Shown here in pieces: positions 21,181 through 21,545 of a stretch of DNA of 21,545 bases. Within the stretch, counting starts at the first letter, position 1, and every line of letters starts with the position of its first letter. The stretch lies in the NCBI GenBank assembly GCA_020053565.1, contig JAGVMY010000077.1, forward strand, positions 1 to 21,545. The letters are read 5' to 3'. This DNA is from Thermodesulfovibrionales bacterium (lineage in GTDB: Bacteria; Nitrospirota; Thermodesulfovibrionia; Thermodesulfovibrionales; SM23-35). The translations under genes and the position numbers were made by a program. Below the pieces are notes generated by a model. That model was given only the letters and a program-made list of their open reading frames with translations, did no database searches and was not told the DNA's origin.

Positions 21181-21545
21181 TATTTTAGTCTTTAGGTATC
21201 TTTCCATTTCCGAATAGATACACCCGCAGTACTTCTGTCTATAAAGTCCGAGATCCCTTGAAATACTGAGACCGTCCTTCCATCCTGGCCTGAAGTCTTC
21301 AACATAGAAGGGAATAGAATATTTTTTCTCCATCTCTCTCCCTACAGTTATCACTTTATCAAATTTCTGGTATGGGCTTACAAGAAGAGAAGTGGTAAAC
21401 CCATCAATCCCCATTTTTTTTGCAGTCTTTGCTGTCTCATCAAGCCTCATAGAATAGCATAAGATGCACCTGTCGTCTTCCATGTTTACTACTGCTCTCA
21501 GGAAATCCTTCAGACCATAGTGGTCAATATATTCGATATCAAGAC
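21160..21545 (-). CDS. queH: Epoxyqueuosine reductase QueH, 5' end outside the window
   Basis: QueH (DUF208) reduces epoxyqueuosine in tRNA to queuosine with an Fe-S centre, replacing the cobalamin enzyme QueG in many anaerobes. The frame is open to the window edge, so the N-terminus, including the first CxxC-type cysteines, is outside. Visible motifs are DDRCILCYSMRL, GFTTSLLVSPYQ, VEDFRPGWKDG and the terminal LYRQKYCGCIYSE. The ATG at 21483 is internal. The final residues PNNKLQ and the stop are written in the heptad repeat, so the natural C-terminus seems to have been altered by the repeat. It heads the reverse-strand run that also carries queA. Confidence 0.92.
   Translation of the reverse strand, partial: LDIEYIDHYGLKDFLRAVVNMEDDRCILCYSMRLDETAKTAKKMGIDGFTTSLLVSPYQKFDKVITVGREMEKKYSIPFYVEDFRPGWKDGLSISRDLGLYRQKYCGCIYSEMERYLKTKIPNNKLQ

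Overview
The window reads as a chromosomal segment of an anaerobic, Gram-negative-type bacterium that uses the methyl branch of the Wood-Ljungdahl pathway. The evidence is folD next to two MetV-MetF pairs and a soluble [NiFe] hydrogenase. The reverse-strand run queH/DUF2905/SpoIID-like/queA/SPOR/phoH/HD/ybeY, the modest GC content and many dispersed palindromes inside genes would fit a Nitrospirota (Thermodesulfovibrio-like) or deltaproteobacterial lineage. That placement is inference only.

Positions 1-1372 (+) hold the 3' part of folE and a complete folD. Positions 1520-11153 (+) form one closely spaced block: hydrogenase small and large subunits, metV and metF (copy 1), two stand-alone receiver proteins, a soluble PAS histidine kinase, a 675-residue flavoprotein/ferredoxin/MvhD fusion, then metV and metF (copy 2). 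The most economical reading is a cytoplasmic H2- and NAD(P)H-linked electron-transfer system serving methylene-tetrahydrofolate reductase, with its own two-component signalling. This arrangement differs from the known MetFV-HdrABC-MvhD and MetFV-RnfC2 types, and it is the best candidate here for an undescribed system.

Positions 11154-11399 carry a 166-bp MITE-like inverted repeat. A DUF2520 Rossmann protein and purD (11400-13592, +) follow. Positions 13593-14857 are an accessory island: twin GA-internal-loop hairpins, a small HNH protein bracketed by 16-bp inverted repeats, and a tyrosine-recombinase relic built over by several palindrome types. A 120-residue possible PD-(D/E)XK protein (14858-15220, +) meets ybeY tail to tail.

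Positions 15225-21545 (-) are a compact housekeeping operon, read in the order queH (partial), DUF2905, SpoIID-like, queA, SPOR protein, phoH, membrane HD phosphohydrolase, ybeY, with several overlaps. Repeats have entered coding sequence at three or more places: a 33-bp palindrome in the fusion flavoprotein, an octamer array in ybeY, and a heptad array that encodes the end of QueH. No tRNA, rRNA or CRISPR array was seen.
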